NCBI GenBank assembly: GCA_045580875.1
Contig: JAZNOP010000020.1
Span: forward strand, 57,455 to 121,454
DNA from: SIG598 sp045580875
GTDB lineage: Bacteria > Bacillota > Clostridia > Oscillospirales > Acutalibacteraceae
Direction: 5' to 3'
DNA: 64,000 bases
Positions within the stretch are counted from its first letter, which is position 1; the number at the start of each line of letters is the position of its first letter. Of this stretch, positions 42,552 to 51,107 are shown piece by piece. A program made the translations under genes and the position numbers. Below the pieces are notes generated by a model. That model worked only from the letters and a program-made list of their open reading frames with translations. It did no database searches and was not told the origin of the DNA.

Positions 42552-45359
42552 ATGGCAGTTAAAGAAAAGAGAAAGACCAGACCGAATATTCTTAATGTTT
42601 CACTCAGACTTCTCCTTATTGCTGTTTTTTCCGGCGGCGCTTATGCCATATACCGTATTTCCGGTGCAGAAAATCCTCCTGTTATATCGCTTGTAGGAAT
42701 AGGTGCTTTGCTCCTCTGCACCGCTGTTATACTCATACAGCTTATTGTATGGGGACTGATATGGGTCAAAAATGAGAGAGTCAGTGAGCTTGGAATGCAT
42801 ATTGTGCGTTATGCTGTAACACTGACAGCAATTTCGCTGTGTGTGTTTGTTCTGCTTTCTTTAGACTATGGTAAATTATATGCTGCCACGCATATGAATG
42901 AGCTTAAGCAGAATGTCATATCCGGCAGTGTTTTCCTTCAGCCTGCAATAGGCGAAGGGGTAGAGGATGATACACAATATTTTATTCAACTTGGACAGTC
43001 CGCTGATTCTCTTCTTATTGACGCAGAAGAAAACGCTGACAGATTTGTATGTCTGTATCTTAAAAATGATGCCCTTTCACTTGGTGATTCAGGTTTTACT
43101 TCTGTTGAAGGCGGATACATCGGATTAAGCACTAACGATTATATCGGATGCAGTGCGAATCCTGAAATACTTGACCGTGTAATTGAAAGATTCTCTGTAG
43201 AATATCAGGAAAATGTTACAGTTGGTACATTTAATCTTACATCGGTCTATTCACCTGTTTTTTCTGTAAACGGTGAGCCTGTAGGTGTTCTTGGCATCTG
43301 TGAAATAAATCAGCCGGGAGCAGGAATTCTTCGATTTGCTAATCTCGAACTCTGTCTGAAACTGCTTGCTCTGGTTTCTTTCTTTTCTTTTGCATTCTAC
43401 GGCTGTATGCAGCTCGTGGATATACTGCTTCGTCCGCGTCAGTTTGACCGTTCAAGACGTGTTCTTTCGTGCGGCCGAGAATCCGCCCGCCCGATTCTTT
43501 TCTTCATTACACTCTCCGCATCTCTGCCAGTTATGATGCTGCTGTTTGCAGACAATATACGTTCACTGATGGATATCTATGAATTACCATTTGGCATTGG
43601 AACGTATATTCCTTTCATTGCATATCTGGTTGGTATTGCAATCGGACAACTTTTCGGAAGAGGAAACAGGAAAACTCTTTCGGAAATCCCCGCCGATGCC
43701 GGTCTGCTGTTCTCTTTCCTGTGCAACCTTGCGCTCTGTCTCTTTATGGATTGGAAAGCTCTCAGTGGATTAGGTCTTGCTGAAAATGTAATATTTGTCC
43801 TTGTACTTGTTTTTATCTGCGGTTTAGGTTATGGTATCGCATATAGAATTACCGCAAAATTTCAGGCTCAGTCTGACGCCCTTTTTGGATATGACAAATA
43901 TGTATATCTCTGCTCATGCCTTGGCGCAATAGCCGGTATTGTATTCGGCGGAATCCTTATTGAGAACTTCAGCAATGTCACACTTCGGATTATATCCTGC
44001 ATAATAACTGCATTTACTGCGGTAATTGCAATATTCCTGCTTGAGGATCTCAAATCAACCGTTGAAATTGACGAATCCAGCAAGGATACATTAACATCCT
44101 ATGCGGGCGGCATTGCCGGAATTATTCCTGTCGGACTGGCTTGCTGCTATGTATGGATATATCTTGCAGAGTATATGTTCACCAACGAAATTTCCATCGC
44201 AGCTATTGGATTCTGTTCTGTAATGCCAATTATTGCTTTCTGTTTCGGCAACAGACTAAGACTCAAGCATCGAATGGCACAGCGTGGTTCACTGATAATT
44301 TCCGCTGTTCTATCTGCCATTTCATTTATTCCTATGGCGCTTATTCCTTCATTCTCCATGGCAGTTGCTGCAAGTCTTATTGTCAGTATTGCCGTTATAT
44401 TTGCTGCATCAGGTGTTTACTCCACAACACGCCATGGCGAACTGAAAAAGCTCACTTTCAGAGCAATGCCGCTTCTGTTTATAGGAATAATTGCGGCCGT
44501 AATCGCCAATAATGTCGGAAACAACATGATAAGTCAGCTTGTTGGTGCCGGTCTCTGTCTGGTCTTTATGCTTGTTTTCCTTGTCAGTAAGTATCCTTCC
44601 AGACCAATTATCGAAAGCAAACTTCCGGCAATAACAGCAGGTCCGCGTATGGAGAAAAAAGCACCTGTGCCTGCTGCGCCAGTAATCACTCCACAGCCTG
44701 AACAGAAGAAAAAACAGGAAGAAAAAATCCCTGAAGAGGATAAGCCTGCTCCTAAGAAACAGAACGAAAAGAAGCAGGAAAACAATAATGCTGAAACTAT
44801 TCCGGTTATTCCGCTGATTGAGGAAAAACCAGAACCTGAACAAAATGAAAATGAGATGGCAAAAGAAGAGAAACCGGAAGATAAACAGCAAAAAAAATCT
44901 AAAAATGACACTGAACCGGAGCCTGCAAAGGAAGAGACTGCAGCTGAGTCCACATCAGATAATGATCCGGTAATCATCTTGCCTGATACATCGGAATCTC
45001 CTGTAAAGACAGATGAAAATCAGAACTCTGACAGCAATACGGCTGAACAGCCTGCACCCGCAGACACTGCAGAGGAAGCAAAGAAAGAACCTGTTGTTTC
45101 AGATGCTGTTGAAGAAGATGATCCTCTGCCGATTATTTTCATTGATGATCCGCAGGAGCCGGAGCAGTCAAATGACTCTGCTCCGGTCAATGAACCTACA
45201 ACTGTCACAGTGGAAAATCAGGCTGAAAAAACACCTGCTGAAGATTCTCCGGCTCAGGAGGAGAATGATGCTGCCGCACTTGAAGCAGCCCGTGCAGAAG
45301 CCGCAAAAAGAGCAAGAGAAAGATGGCAGAAATACAATCAGTCACAGACTGATAAATAA
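42552..45359 (+). CDS. Large membrane protein: extracytoplasmic domain + many-pass membrane domain + disordered tail
   Basis: 935 residues. Three N-terminal helices (about 14-36, 44-72 and 83-104) are followed by an extracytoplasmic region of about 170 residues with repeats of hydrophobic-charged pattern, and then about 12 helices to residue 680 that look MFS-like. The last 250 residues are Lys/Glu/Pro-rich and disordered, closing with a short Ala/Arg-rich helix (AALEAARAEAAKRARERW). I know no named family with this order. It could be a sensor-transporter or a scaffold. It forms a unit with the preceding gene and is closed by a terminator. Confidence 0.6.
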   Translation: MAVKEKRKTRPNILNVSLRLLLIAVFSGGAYAIYRISGAENPPVISLVGIGALLLCTAVILIQLIVWGLIWVKNERVSELGMHIVRYAVTLTAISLCVFVLLSLDYGKLYAATHMNELKQNVISGSVFLQPAIGEGVEDDTQYFIQLGQSADSLLIDAEENADRFVCLYLKNDALSLGDSGFTSVEGGYIGLSTNDYIGCSANPEILDRVIERFSVEYQENVTVGTFNLTSVYSPVFSVNGEPVGVLGICEINQPGAGILRFANLELCLKLLALVSFFSFAFYGCMQLVDILLRPRQFDRSRRVLSCGRESARPILFFITLSASLPVMMLLFADNIRSLMDIYELPFGIGTYIPFIAYLVGIAIGQLFGRGNRKTLSEIPADAGLLFSFLCNLALCLFMDWKALSGLGLAENVIFVLVLVFICGLGYGIAYRITAKFQAQSDALFGYDKYVYLCSCLGAIAGIVFGGILIENFSNVTLRIISCIITAFTAVIAIFLLEDLKSTVEIDESSKDTLTSYAGGIAGIIPVGLACCYVWIYLAEYMFTNEISIAAIGFCSVMPIIAFCFGNRLRLKHRMAQRGSLIISAVLSAISFIPMALIPSFSMAVAASLIVSIAVIFAASGVYSTTRHGELKKLTFRAMPLLFIGIIAAVIANNVGNNMISQLVGAGLCLVFMLVFLVSKYPSRPIIESKLPAITAGPRMEKKAPVPAAPVITPQPEQKKKQEEKIPEEDKPAPKKQNEKKQENNNAETIPVIPLIEEKPEPEQNENEMAKEEKPEDKQQKKSKNDTEPEPAKEETAAESTSDNDPVIILPDTSESPVKTDENQNSDSNTAEQPAPADTAEEAKKEPVVSDAVEEDDPLPIIFIDDPQEPEQSNDSAPVNEPTTVTVENQAEKTPAEDSPAQEENDAAALEAARAEAAKRARERWQKYNQSQTDK

Positions 45360-45382
45360 TCAGGAACATCGTTTACAGTTCT

Positions 45383-45430
45383 AAACACCCATGTGATGAA
45401 AAGTATTTATCACATGGGTGTTTCTCTGTT
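45383..45430 (+). terminator. Intrinsic terminator after the large membrane gene
   Basis: AAACACCCATGTGAT (45383-45397) and ATCACATGGGTGTTT (45409-45423) form a perfect 15-bp stem followed by a modest T-rich tail. Confidence 0.82.
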
Positions 45431-45481
45431 TATTTAACTTATAAATTTGAAAATAATTAACAATTAATTCGCTTATTTAGT

Positions 45482-45510
45482 TTGCTTTCCTGCTATATAT
45501 AGTATATAAT
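45482..45510 (+). promoter_or_regulatory. Sigma-A type promoter of thyX
   Basis: TTGCTT (45482-45487) and TATAAT (45505-45510) with a 17-base spacer, about 45 bases before the thyX start. Confidence 0.68.
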
Positions 45511-45554
45511 ATTATATTGATAAAACTAGTAATATGGGAAAGGAATGTGATAAA

Positions 45555-46319
45555 ATGTCAAAGGTAACTCTCCTGACATATACACCTGCTCCGGTTATGA
45601 CAGTTGCAACCGCAGCCAAGCTCTGTTATTCTCCCGTCTCAATCGGCGAACTTCAGGACGGTCTTACTGAAGAAAAAGCTGCATCTTTCGTAAATATGCT
45701 TTCGGAAATTGGTCACGAAAGTCCGATAGAACATGCATCTTTTACTTTTGGTATAGAAGGTGTTTCACGTTCACTTCTTGCTCAGATAACCAGACATAGA
45801 ATTGCCTCATACAGCGTACAAAGCCAGCGCTATGTTCGTGAAAAAGCATTCGAATATGTTTTGCCTCCGGCAATTGCAGAAATTCCTGAAGCTTTGGAAC
45901 TGTACGAGGAGTCAATGAAAGCCGATCAGGAGTATTATGAGCGCATTGCTGCTCTGCTCAAGGAAAAGCATACTAAAGATCTTGTGGAGTCCGGAATGGC
46001 TGAAACCGATGCTGTTAAGAAAGCAGAGAAAATGGCAATCGAAGATGCTCGCTTTGTTCTTCCGAATGCATGTACCACGAAAATGGTTGTTACAATGAAT
46101 GCACGTAGTCTCAAGAATTTCTTTGAGCACAGATGCTGCAACAGAGCTCAGTGGGAGATAAGAGAAATAGCCAATGAGATGCTTGCTCTCGTAAAGAAAG
46201 CTGCACCGGAGCTGTTTGAGCTCTGCGGACCTCCTTGTGTAAGAGGCGGATGTCCGGAAGGAAAAATGTCCTGCGGCAAAATGAGTGAGATGAGAGAATA
46301 TTACAAAGGAATGAAATAA
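45555..46319 (+). CDS. thyX: FAD-dependent thymidylate synthase
   Basis: 254 residues with the ThyX motif RHRx7S (RHRIASYSVQSQR) and an N-terminal HESPIEHASF. It methylates dUMP with methylene-THF and FAD. I chose the ATG at 45555, which has GGGAAAGGA upstream, rather than the in-frame ATG at 45534. A Cys-rich stretch (CGPPCVRGGCPEGKMSCG) near the C-terminus is typical of clostridial ThyX. The thymidylate kinase gene follows. Confidence 0.95.
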   Translation: MSKVTLLTYTPAPVMTVATAAKLCYSPVSIGELQDGLTEEKAASFVNMLSEIGHESPIEHASFTFGIEGVSRSLLAQITRHRIASYSVQSQRYVREKAFEYVLPPAIAEIPEALELYEESMKADQEYYERIAALLKEKHTKDLVESGMAETDAVKKAEKMAIEDARFVLPNACTTKMVVTMNARSLKNFFEHRCCNRAQWEIREIANEMLALVKKAAPELFELCGPPCVRGGCPEGKMSCGKMSEMREYYKGMK

Positions 46320-46322
46320 TAA

Positions 46323-46994
46323 TTGCGTGGTAAACTTATTGTTATAGAAGGTCTTGACGGCTGCGGAAAAACAACACAGGCAACGCGTCTTGCAGAACGA
46401 CTTGCTGCTGAAGGCAAAGAAGTCAGATATATCACATTCCCGGATTATGACGATGATTCATCAAAACTTGTACAGATGTACCTTAGAGGTGATTTTGGAA
46501 GTAAACCCGGAGATGTAAATGCATATGCGGCAACCAGCTTCTTTGCTGTTGACCGATATGCCAGTTTTGTGCGCTATTGGCGCAGTGAGTATGAAAACGG
46601 TTCATATATTATTGCAAATCGTTACACTACTTCAAATGCCAATCATCAGATGTGCAAGCTGGATGAAAGTGAATGGGAAAAATATCTCACATGGCTTTTT
46701 GATTATGAATATAACCTGCTTGGATTGCCCGCACCTGATCTGGTAATACAGCTTACGATGCCTAATGAGGTTTCACAGCAGCTGATGTCCGGTCGTTATG
46801 ACGGCGATGAAGCAAAAAAAGATATTCACGAGAGAGCTCTTGAATATCAACAGAAATGCCGTGTGTGTGCCGAATATCTTGCACAGAAATATAATTGGCC
46901 GCTTATACAATGCACAAAAGACGGCGATCTGATGTCGGTCGAAAAGATCTCAGATATAATCTGGAATAAAGTGACGGAAGCAGGTCTGATTTAA
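46323..46994 (+). CDS. tmk: Thymidylate kinase
   Basis: 223 residues with P-loop GLDGCGKTTQ, a DRYASF-type motif and NRYTTSNANHQ. It phosphorylates dTMP to dTDP, the step after ThyX. It starts at TTG, 3 bases after thyX, with AAAGGA in the end of thyX as ribosome site. The sequence is somewhat divergent from typical Tmk, so another deoxynucleotide kinase activity is conceivable. Confidence 0.88.
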   Translation: MRGKLIVIEGLDGCGKTTQATRLAERLAAEGKEVRYITFPDYDDDSSKLVQMYLRGDFGSKPGDVNAYAATSFFAVDRYASFVRYWRSEYENGSYIIANRYTTSNANHQMCKLDESEWEKYLTWLFDYEYNLLGLPAPDLVIQLTMPNEVSQQLMSGRYDGDEAKKDIHERALEYQQKCRVCAEYLAQKYNWPLIQCTKDGDLMSVEKISDIIWNKVTEAGLI

Positions 46995-47881
46995 TGATTG
47001 AATTCCACAGACCTTCCGTGGATGATAAAGATTGGATTTCCCATGTGCTGGAATATTCAGATCACCGCGGTTGTCTATATACATTCGCTCAATTCGACTT
47101 GTGGGGCGAAAAATACAATACAAGAATATGCCGTATCGGCGATGCAGTATGCGGCATAGCCGGTACTGATGACATTTATTATCTTTATCCTGCCGGCAGA
47201 TACGATATAACTGAGCTTGTGGATATACTTTCCGGTGATGCCGCAGAACGAGGCATACCGCTCAGATTTTCAGCAGCGGAAGAATGGCAGGTAAATGAGC
47301 TTCAGGAAGCATTTCCAGGTCGGTTCATTGCTGAAGAGTGCAGAAACGATTTTGATTATATCTATAATGCTTCTGATCTCGCTGAGCTCAGCGGCAGAAA
47401 GTATCATAGCAAACGCAATCATATTGCAAAGTTTATCCGAAAGCACCCAGATTGGTCGTATGAAACGATATCCGAAACAAATTATAGTGAATGTATTGAG
47501 CTGGCGAACAGATGGCTTCTTGAAAATCCGGGAAGTCATGATCTGGAGATTGAAAATACAATCATCAGACGCGCATTGGAATCCATGGATTTTTACGGAC
47601 TTGAAGGCGGAATGATCCGCATAAACGGGATTCCGGTCGCTTTCACAATTGGTGAAAAATTAAATGACAACATTTTTGTTGTACATTTTGAAAAATCACT
47701 GAAGGAATATGCGGAATGCTACTCGCTTATCAACCGTGAGTTCTCCTCACGAATAGCAGAACATTTCCAATTGATAAACAGGGAAGAAGACCTCGGCATT
47801 GAAGGACTACGACGCGCAAAGCTTTCATACTATCCGGTTATTCTTCTGAAAAAATATCTGGTTACCGAGGTGAAGCCGTAG
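46994..47881 (+). CDS. DUF2156 / phosphatidylglycerol lysyltransferase-like protein
   Basis: 295 residues of the GNAT-fold DUF2156 family: RKYHSKRNHIAKFIRKHPDW in the middle, then LEGGMIRINGIPVAFTIGEKL and HFEKSLKEYAECYSLINREFS, quoted in part. There is no membrane part, unlike MprF. Soluble members may transfer an aminoacyl or acyl group; the substrate is unknown. The start overlaps the tmk stop (TAATG) and the stop touches the next ATG. Confidence 0.85.
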   Translation: MIEFHRPSVDDKDWISHVLEYSDHRGCLYTFAQFDLWGEKYNTRICRIGDAVCGIAGTDDIYYLYPAGRYDITELVDILSGDAAERGIPLRFSAAEEWQVNELQEAFPGRFIAEECRNDFDYIYNASDLAELSGRKYHSKRNHIAKFIRKHPDWSYETISETNYSECIELANRWLLENPGSHDLEIENTIIRRALESMDFYGLEGGMIRINGIPVAFTIGEKLNDNIFVVHFEKSLKEYAECYSLINREFSSRIAEHFQLINREEDLGIEGLRRAKLSYYPVILLKKYLVTEVKP

Positions 47882-48802
47882 ATGCTTACACTGGCTAAGG
47901 ACGGTATGCGCACCGACCTTGAAAAAATATGGCGAATGTGTTTTGACGATTCAGCCGACTATGTAAGATATTTCTTCGATTACAAATATAACCCTAATAC
48001 CTGCGCTGTTTATGTTGATGAAACAATAGGCCGACCGGTAGCAATGCTTCATATGCTTGAAGGATTCATTACTGAAGACAGCGAGATAATTCCAATTCAG
48101 TATATCTATGCTGCAGCAACACGTCCGGATTACCAGAACAGAGGTATTATGAAACAGCTCATCGAGTTTGCACGCCGGTGCGCTGAAATACGTGGGCAAA
48201 AATATCTGGTTCTGGTGCCAGGGTCCCGTGAACTTTTCCGTTTTTATGAAAAACAGGGCTTCCATCGCTGCTTCAAACTGAGAAGTGTATACATGACCCG
48301 TCAGGATCTTATAATTCTCTCCGGCTACAATAAATACATCACAAATGAGAGTAAATCATCGCGCGGAGATAAGCTTACACTGAATGATATTCACTCTGTA
48401 AGACGTGATATTCTTATTGACCGCGAAGGATTCATAACCTGGGATTTCAGATCATTCAAGTATGCAGCCGGTGCTTTTGAGCGAGATGGCGGAAAGATAA
48501 TAACCGCAAGCGGGGAAGGAACAGATGCCGGATATGCATTCTGCTATGCAGAGAACGGAACTGTTTATGTAACTGAACTGGTCGCACACAGCGGTTTTAC
48601 AGCTCAGGTTATCAGAAATATTCTCAAAGAATTCAACGAAGAAAAATACGAGCTTCATCTTCCTGTATTTGATGAATTCTTCGCTCCTTTCGGAGAGATC
48701 AATGACTTCGGAATGATAAGAGCGGTCAATGACAGATATCCGACCAATATAATGACGATATCCGGAATTCACCTGCCTTATATCGGCTTAGCTCTTGACT
48801 GA
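47882..48802 (+). CDS. GNAT family N-acetyltransferase
   Basis: 306 residues. The N-terminal half is a GNAT domain with the acetyl-CoA loop AATRPDYQNRGIMKQLI and FRFYEKQGF; the C-terminal half looks like a second, degenerate acyltransferase lobe, as in Eis-like two-lobe enzymes. It starts right after the DUF2156 stop, so the pair is probably translated together. The substrate is unknown. Confidence 0.85.
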   Translation: MLTLAKDGMRTDLEKIWRMCFDDSADYVRYFFDYKYNPNTCAVYVDETIGRPVAMLHMLEGFITEDSEIIPIQYIYAAATRPDYQNRGIMKQLIEFARRCAEIRGQKYLVLVPGSRELFRFYEKQGFHRCFKLRSVYMTRQDLIILSGYNKYITNESKSSRGDKLTLNDIHSVRRDILIDREGFITWDFRSFKYAAGAFERDGGKIITASGEGTDAGYAFCYAENGTVYVTELVAHSGFTAQVIRNILKEFNEEKYELHLPVFDEFFAPFGEINDFGMIRAVNDRYPTNIMTISGIHLPYIGLALD

Positions 48803-48818
48803 TAAGGAGATCTGGATT

Positions 48819-49358
48819 ATGATATATGTATTTCTTGCTGACGGATTTGAAGAAATCGAAGCTCTTGCACCTGCGGATATTCTTCGCAGAGCAGGACTTG
48901 ATGTCATAACCGTCGGAGTTTCAGGCGAATTTGCAACAGGAGCTCACGGTATCACTGTAAAGGCTGATACCATGACACCTATTTTTGATGACAAAACCGA
49001 GCTTATTATTCTTCCAGGCGGTATGCCCGGTGCAGATAACCTGAATAACAGCGAAATAGTACAGAATGCCATCACCTTCTGTAAAACAGAGAACAAACGA
49101 ATAGCTGCAATTTGTGCGGCACCTTATATTCTCGGTGAAGCTGATTTGCTTTACGGTAAAAAAGCTGTTTGTTTTCCCGGTTTCGAAAGTCATCTCAATG
49201 GAGCAGAGATACTCTCTGACGTTGGAGTCGTTACTGATGGTTTAATCACAACTGCTAAAAGTGCCGGTCATGCAATAGCATTCGGAATTGAGCTTGTCCG
49301 GCTTCTGTGTGGTGCAGAAACTGCAGATAAAATCAGTTTCTCTCTTTCACAGCTATAA
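48819..49358 (+). CDS. DJ-1/PfpI family protein
   Basis: 179 residues with FLADGFEEIEALAPADILRRAG, where the conserved Glu lies in EEIE, and the nucleophile-elbow Cys in AAICAAPYILG. It is closest to the YajL/ThiJ DJ-1 subfamily, proposed to protect proteins or act on glyoxal-type adducts. AAGGAG is 9 bases ahead of the ATG; an in-frame start at 48795 overlaps the GNAT gene and lacks a ribosome site. Confidence 0.92.
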   Translation: MIYVFLADGFEEIEALAPADILRRAGLDVITVGVSGEFATGAHGITVKADTMTPIFDDKTELIILPGGMPGADNLNNSEIVQNAITFCKTENKRIAAICAAPYILGEADLLYGKKAVCFPGFESHLNGAEILSDVGVVTDGLITTAKSAGHAIAFGIELVRLLCGAETADKISFSLSQL

Positions 49359-49364
49359 AGCTAT

Positions 49365-49392
49365 AAAAAAGCGGGGTGCACTACGGCACCCC
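49365..49392 (-). terminator. Minus-strand terminator of the small Cys-rich gene
   Basis: GGGGTGC (49373-49379) and GCACCCC (49386-49392) form a 7-bp stem. Read on the minus strand it is followed by GC and six T (49370-49365). It faces the end of the DJ-1 gene. Confidence 0.75.
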
Positions 49393-49408
49393 TTGGATTG
49401 ATCAGATG

Positions 49409-49501
49409 TTAGTCGCAGTTGCTGCATCCAAGCGCAACAATAATAAGAATGAGGATCCAAAGGCAGCTGTCATTGCCGCAGAAAAGATTCTTAAGACACA
49501 T
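49409..49501 (-). CDS. Small Cys-rich single-helix membrane peptide (30 residues)
   Basis: A 30-codon gene on the minus strand, usually missed by annotation. The peptide has MCLKNLFCGNDSC, an Ile/Leu-rich helix of about 11 residues (WILILIIVALG) and CSNCD at the end, so five Cys flank one short membrane segment. AGAGAGGTG lies 10 bases before the ATG and a terminator follows the stop, so ribosome site, frame and terminator all agree. Similar tiny Cys-rich hydrophobic peptides occur in Clostridia; the function is unknown. The rest of the 268-base gap between the DJ-1 gene and mltG (49502-49625) holds its upstream region and the mltG ribosome site. Confidence 0.72.
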   Translation of the reverse strand: MCLKNLFCGNDSCLWILILIIVALGCSNCD

Positions 49502-49625
49502 TTGTGAGATTCACCTCTCTTTTAATTTATATTACATATTATGCTTTATGCATCAGAATGACACAGTTATTCCAATCTATATTTCAGCGAAAGGAAAGCT
49601 GCACACGCAGTAAAGGTAACTGAAT

Positions 49626-51107
49626 ATGAGCGACAGATACAACAGCCGCGGCGGAAACAACGGCTACAACGGTCAGCAGCCTCAGAAGAAGTTTACTGTC
49701 AATATATCTGACGAGGCCTATGAAAATGAAATACGCAACGACAGTGCGCACATACAGCGTCAGCAGAACCCGGCCCGCAGACAGCCTGCTCCTTACGGTC
49801 AGCAGTACAGTCAGCAGAGAGGCGGACAGCGACCTGCAAACGGCCAGATGCGGCAGTACGGTCAGCCGTATCCGCAGAACAGCGCTAACCCGCAGGGGCT
49901 TCAGCGCCGTGATTATCCTGTTTCACGCACACGTGTTGTAACCTCACGCTCGGGTGAAAAATATGAGATTCCTGAGGAAAACAATCTTCCGTCAAAGCTT
50001 CTTCGCCGCCAGAAGAAGAATTATAAGAGCAGAGGCTGTGTTGTTGCAGTTGTATATGCAGCAATAGTTTGTTCCATATCTGCACTTCTTGCTTTTTACA
50101 TGATCGTCGGTATAAATGATATGTTCGGTCTTGTAAAGGAGAATATGGAGATTGTTGTTACAGTTCCGGCAGATGCTGATCTTGACGATGTAACAAAGCT
50201 CCTTGACGAAAATGATGTTGTTGACTATCCTTTCTTCTTCAAGCTTTATGCTATGATCTCCAACCCTGATGCAGATTTCAAGGACGGCGACTTCAAGCTT
50301 AACGCCAAGAGTGACTACGATAGTCTTCTTACTCGACTCACTCAGCCTGCAATTGCTGAAAACGGCGTTGTAAAGGTTGTAATTCCTGAGGGACTCAATG
50401 TTGAACAGATTGCAGAAAAACTCGATTATTACTGTGTCTGTGATTATGATAAGTTCTTCGATACACTTCAGAATTATCCCTTCAAGCATGAATTCATCAA
50501 GGATATTCCGATGGATGTTCCTGACAGAATCTACAGACTCGAAGGATATCTTTTCCCGGCAACCTATTCATTCTATATCAACGAAGGCTCGGTCAGTGCA
50601 ATTAATAAGATGCTCAATGCATTCAACAGCAATGTAGTTGAGAGCAGCAAGGTGAATCTGGCTGAGAGATGCAATAAGCTCGGTCGTTCCATGAACGAAA
50701 TCATTATCATTGCATCAATCATTGAGCGTGAGACTCCCGATCCTGATGAAATGAAAAACGTTGCCTCTGTTTTCTACAACCGTCTCAAAGGCAACGACAG
50801 CCAGGGAATAGGCGGAAGACTTCAGTCAGACGCAACCAGATGGTATCCTTTTGCCACTTCAAAAGATATGCAGGAAAGCGATAAACTGACCGAAGAACAG
50901 AAAGCAAACTGGAAGAGCGCATATTCAACGATTGACACTGCCGGACTCCCTCCAGGACCTATCTGCTGTCCGAGTCTCAACGCTATAAATGCAGCTCTTA
51001 ATCCCAACTCAACTAAATATCTTTACTTCTTTACTGACGCTGAAGGCAATCATTACTATGCAGCAACTTACGAGAAGCACCTTCAGAATGTCGCAAATTA
51101 CAGTTAA
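49626..51107 (+). CDS. mltG: Endolytic peptidoglycan transglycosylase MltG
   Basis: 493 residues. A long Gln/Asn-rich cytoplasmic N-terminus (about 1-135) leads to a membrane helix (about 138-160), a LysM-like segment and the YceG catalytic domain. The catalytic Glu is E367 in ASIIERET; GGRLQSDATRWYPF and TAGLPPGPICCPSLNAI complete the site. It cleaves new glycan strands at the membrane. AAAGGT precedes the ATG. It overlaps the U32 gene by one base. Confidence 0.93.
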   Translation: MSDRYNSRGGNNGYNGQQPQKKFTVNISDEAYENEIRNDSAHIQRQQNPARRQPAPYGQQYSQQRGGQRPANGQMRQYGQPYPQNSANPQGLQRRDYPVSRTRVVTSRSGEKYEIPEENNLPSKLLRRQKKNYKSRGCVVAVVYAAIVCSISALLAFYMIVGINDMFGLVKENMEIVVTVPADADLDDVTKLLDENDVVDYPFFFKLYAMISNPDADFKDGDFKLNAKSDYDSLLTRLTQPAIAENGVVKVVIPEGLNVEQIAEKLDYYCVCDYDKFFDTLQNYPFKHEFIKDIPMDVPDRIYRLEGYLFPATYSFYINEGSVSAINKMLNAFNSNVVESSKVNLAERCNKLGRSMNEIIIIASIIERETPDPDEMKNVASVFYNRLKGNDSQGIGGRLQSDATRWYPFATSKDMQESDKLTEEQKANWKSAYSTIDTAGLPPGPICCPSLNAINAALNPNSTKYLYFFTDAEGNHYYAATYEKHLQNVANYS

